This document shows, in pieces, positions 63,201 to 64,000 of a stretch of DNA of 64,000 bases. Position 1 is the stretch's first letter. Each line of letters begins with the position of its first letter. Source of the stretch: Daphnia pulex. Its lineage: Eukaryota; Arthropoda; Branchiopoda; Diplostraca; Daphniidae. Under the pieces are notes generated by a model, which was given only the letters and a program-made list of their open reading frames with translations, was not told the DNA's origin and did no database searches. The DNA is taken from the NCBI RefSeq assembly GCF_021134715.1, contig NC_060019.1:13215583-13279582 (forward strand). The letters run 5' to 3'. The position numbers and the translations under genes are program-made.

Positions 63201-64000
63201 AGCATTTTTAGTAAGTCTGGAAAGCAGCGCCACCAAGTGGCAAGTGTTGGAACTAAACGCGATTTTGATCTCATCGTGCTCAGCGTGAAACGCTGATCAA
63301 GAATATATCCTCGATTGCCTGTTTCTGAGCATTTTTAGTAAGTCTGGAAAGCAGCGCCACCAAGTGGCAAGTGTTGGAACTAAACGCGATTTTGATCTCA
63401 TCGTGCTCAGCGTGAAACGCTGATCAAGAATATATCCTCGATTGCCTGTTTCTGAGCATTTTTAGTAAGTCTGGAAAGCAGCGCCACCAAGTGGCAAGTG
63501 TTGGAACTAAACGCGATTTTGATCTCATCGTGCTCAGCGTGAAACGCTGATCAAGAATATATCCTCGATTGCCTGTTTCTGAGCATTTTTAGTAAGTCTG
63601 GAAAGCAGCGCCACCAAGTGGCAAGTGTTGGAACTAAACGCGATTTTGATCTCATCGTGCTCAGCGTGAAACGCTGATCAAGAATATATCCTCGATTGCC
63701 TGTTTCTGAGCATTTTTAGTAAGTCTGGAAAGCAGCGCCACCAAGTGGCAAGTGTTGGAACTAAACGCGATTTTGATCTCATCGTGCTCAGCGTGAAACG
63801 CTGATCAAGAATATATCCTCGATTGCCTGTTTCTGAGCATTTTTAGTAAGTCTGGAAAGCAGCGCCACCAAGTGGCAAGTGTTGGAACTAAACCCGATTT
63901 TGATCTCATCGTGCTCAGCGTGAAACGCTGATCAAGAATATATCCTCGATTGCCTGTTTCTGAGCATTTTTAGTAAGTCTGGAAAGCAGCGCCACCAAGA
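57279..64000. repeat. 127-bp tandem satellite, 52 full periods plus a partial unit at the window edge
   Basis: The anchor TTTTGATCTC first starts at 57294 and last at 63898. The difference of 6604 bases is exactly 52 x 127, so there is no net indel across the array. Units differ only at a few positions: AAACGCG or AAACCCG, GAAACGCTG or GAAAGGCTG, CAAGTGTTGG or CAAGGGTTGG, plus single changes in the second unit (57421-57475) and at 62280. Each unit has two short inverted repeats, TCAGCGT-GAA-ACGCTGA and GCCAC-CAA-GTGGC. There are no open frames of note. The window ends inside the 53rd unit, so the true array is longer. Confidence 0.97.

Noticed and set aside
57279-64000. CRISPR-like regular repeat
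   Set aside because: Units are contiguous with no unique spacers, the period is 127 bp and the genome is eukaryotic. It is a satellite.

Overview
This is eukaryotic nuclear DNA from a compact arthropod genome. Genes are split into many small exons by GT-AG introns that are mostly 55-100 bases long. The protein set (a bedraggled-like SLC6 transporter, POMP, SLC35B4, NCLX, TIGAR and an ABCA5-like transporter) is animal. The overall look (short introns, frequent microsatellites, insect-like SLC6 type) suggests a crustacean such as Daphnia. The species is an inference, not something read from the sequence.

Layout. 1-9585 shows no gene that can be supported; it is rich in homopolymers and GA/CT tracts and is probably upstream or 5' intron sequence of the next gene. 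9597-18526 (+) is a 14-exon SLC6-family transporter with a long Ser-rich N-terminus. 21783-24849 (+) is a composite relic: an Ig-like fragment, the front of delta-1-pyrroline-5-carboxylate dehydrogenase, an importin-11 fragment with its introns, then the back of the dehydrogenase, with stops and frameshifts. 25503-25961 (-) is a small one-pass membrane protein with a PPxY motif. 26888-27564 (+) is the proteasome assembly factor POMP. 28599-30275 (+) is the UDP-sugar transporter SLC35B4. 30936-33482 (-) is the mitochondrial Na/Ca exchanger NCLX, head to head with 34458-35594 (+), a TIGAR-type phosphatase. 36254-37936 (+) is an atypical SDR epimerase. 39088-47036 (+) is a 36-exon full-size ABCA5-like lipid transporter containing a 10-nt microexon.

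From about 47 kb onward the window becomes repeat-rich and gene-poor: a 204-bp piggyBac-type MITE with TTAA ends, a second inverted-repeat element with a 34-bp perfect palindrome, dispersed short repeats, and a frameshifted fragment (55306-56240, -) resembling an SLF2/FAM178-type protein. The last 6.7 kb (57279-64000) is a satellite with an exact 127-bp period. It runs through 52 full periods without a net indel and continues beyond the window edge.

The genes do not form one pathway. They are ordinary housekeeping and transport genes packed between a regulatory-looking left flank and a heterochromatin-like right flank. The reading frame closes without a phase error across every exon of the seven intact multi-exon models, which strongly supports those models. 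The most unusual material is the satellite with its internal hairpins and CTCF-like core, its higher-order structure, and the composite pseudogene.
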